Positions 41,563 to 42,266 of a stretch of DNA of 42,266 bases are shown here, one piece after another (the stretch's first letter is position 1; every line of letters begins with the position of its first letter). Source of the DNA: Spirosoma sp. Lineage in GTDB: Bacteria > Bacteroidota > Bacteroidia > Cytophagales > Spirosomataceae. The notes beneath the pieces were generated by a model that had not been told where the DNA came from, ran no database searches, and worked only from the letters and a program-made list of their open reading frames with translations. Location of the stretch: positions 1 to 42,266 of the forward strand of contig JACMPG010000255.1 of the NCBI GenBank assembly GCA_014377625.1, in the 5' to 3' direction. A program made the position numbers and the translations under genes.

Positions 41563-42266
41563 AGGACGGTATTGGTTTGAGGGACGTACTGCGGGTTTAG
41601 TGAATACCCGCGAACAGGTTGCTGATTGATACCGAAAAGAAGCAGATTACCAACGGGCAATACGCTGCGAACGTCGCCGGTAAGCCGGAAACCCGATTGG
41701 TCCTGCGGAACAGTTACGAAACCGCCCCGCCCATTGTTCCGCAGCAGTACGCCAAAATTAGCGTCGGACCGGCCAAAACGCAGCCTTGCCTGCCGGGCGT
41801 TTCCACACAGCAGCAGGTCTTTGTGGCCATCGTGGTTGTAATCCAGTGCCGTAATGGTAAACACGGGGGCAATCTGCGCAGCCAGCGGTAATTCGTTTTC
41901 CACAAGTGTTCCGGTGGGCGTACTGGCCAGATAAAGGGTTTTCAATTCGTTGGCGGTTAGCCGTTTGGCATCACTCAGTTCGTCAGCCGTAAACAGATCG
42001 GTGAGGGCTGCAGTGGCGTAGGCGTCGTAGGTAGTAAATCGTTTTTTGAGCATCGGCACCTGATCAAAAAGTTCGTCGCGGCTGGCGTGGGGCCACGCTT
42101 TTCCCTGAATGTATAAACACAGTACAGGGTCTATTTTACCGTTGTTGTCGAAGTCTTTATACACCAGCTCGGCGGGTTCGCGGTCACTGGCGCGGCATTG
42201 CGTATTCAGGCCCTGATTGCCAATGACCAGATCGGGCCGACCGTCGCCGTTGAGGTCATCGACCAG
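41559..42266 (-). CDS. VCBS/FG-GAP repeat protein, C-terminal part (5' end outside window)
   Basis: The frame is open to the right edge (236 codons visible). FG-GAP-like calcium motifs are seen: DLNGDGRPDLVIGN, DFDNNGKIDPVLCLY and DYNHDGHKDLLLCGN. A spacer with DELFDQVPMLKKRFTTYDAY is typical of large Bacteroidota VCBS repeat proteins found with SusCD or sugar-oxidation loci. It is probably secreted and surface-bound. The start is not in the window, and an internal GTG at 42164 should not be taken as the start. Confidence 0.85.
   Translation of the reverse strand: MVDDLNGDGRPDLVIGNQGLNTQCRASDREPAELVYKDFDNNGKIDPVLCLYIQGKAWPHASRDELFDQVPMLKKRFTTYDAYATAALTDLFTADELSDAKRLTANELKTLYLASTPTGTLVENELPLAAQIAPVFTITALDYNHDGHKDLLLCGNARQARLRFGRSDANFGVLLRNNGRGGFVTVPQDQSGFRLTGDVRSVLPVGNLLLFGINQQPVRGYSLNPQYVPQTNTVL

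Overview
The window looks like chromosomal DNA of a Bacteroidota member, most likely Cytophagales near Spirosoma (Spirosomataceae). This rests on protein style (TonB receptor with an N-terminal carboxypeptidase-like domain, DUF4856 and imelysin lipoproteins, BshA, FG-GAP/VCBS and PKD/cytochrome c fusion proteins), on TAnnTTTG promoter elements, and on the palindromic intergenic repeats seen here. I see no phage, IS element, CRISPR array, rRNA or tRNA.

Layout. 1-7.6 kb is mostly housekeeping and envelope: a GT9 heptosyltransferase-like gene (cut by the left edge), M16 peptidase, MazG-like protein, fatty acid hydroxylase, type II NADH dehydrogenase, BshA (bacillithiol synthesis), a UbiA prenyltransferase and a MerC-like protein with a strong candidate operator. 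7.6-16 kb is the most striking part: a minus-strand metal-uptake-type cluster running DUF4856 lipoprotein > imelysin > HTTM (gamma-carboxylase-like) membrane protein > TonB receptor > small membrane protein > MbnP-like lipoprotein > di-heme MauG/MbnH-like enzyme. MbnP/MbnH pairs are known for an enzyme-made kynurenine copper site, so this looks like a modified-protein metal acquisition system joined to an imelysin/TonB system.

16-24 kb holds small metabolic genes (ABM monooxygenase, DoxX), a frameshifted quinone oxidoreductase, a WapI-like protein, a TetR regulator, aminopeptidase P, and a MscS > APC permease > frameshifted small gene operon. 24.1-24.7 kb is a 640-base gap with a candidate small RNA ending in a good intrinsic terminator, followed by an OmpR/histidine kinase pair. 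26.7-31 kb carries a small coiled-coil-like protein, a long NADP-type isocitrate dehydrogenase with paired operator-like palindromes upstream, a class I-like HMG-CoA reductase with an extra N-terminal domain, and a TIGR04283-type glycosyltransferase.

31-42.3 kb is rich in periplasmic/secreted carbohydrate functions: a PQQ dehydrogenase with inserted cytochrome c, a GH-A type glycoside hydrolase, an SGNH hydrolase, a GntP-type gluconate transporter, a large sorbosone dehydrogenase/PKD/cytochrome c/CBM-like protein and a VCBS-repeat protein (cut by the right edge). Between them lie a DUF433/DUF5615 toxin-antitoxin pair and an orphan McrC without McrB. Two genes carry single-base frameshifts, both at short homopolymers, so sequencing error must be excluded before calling them pseudogenes.
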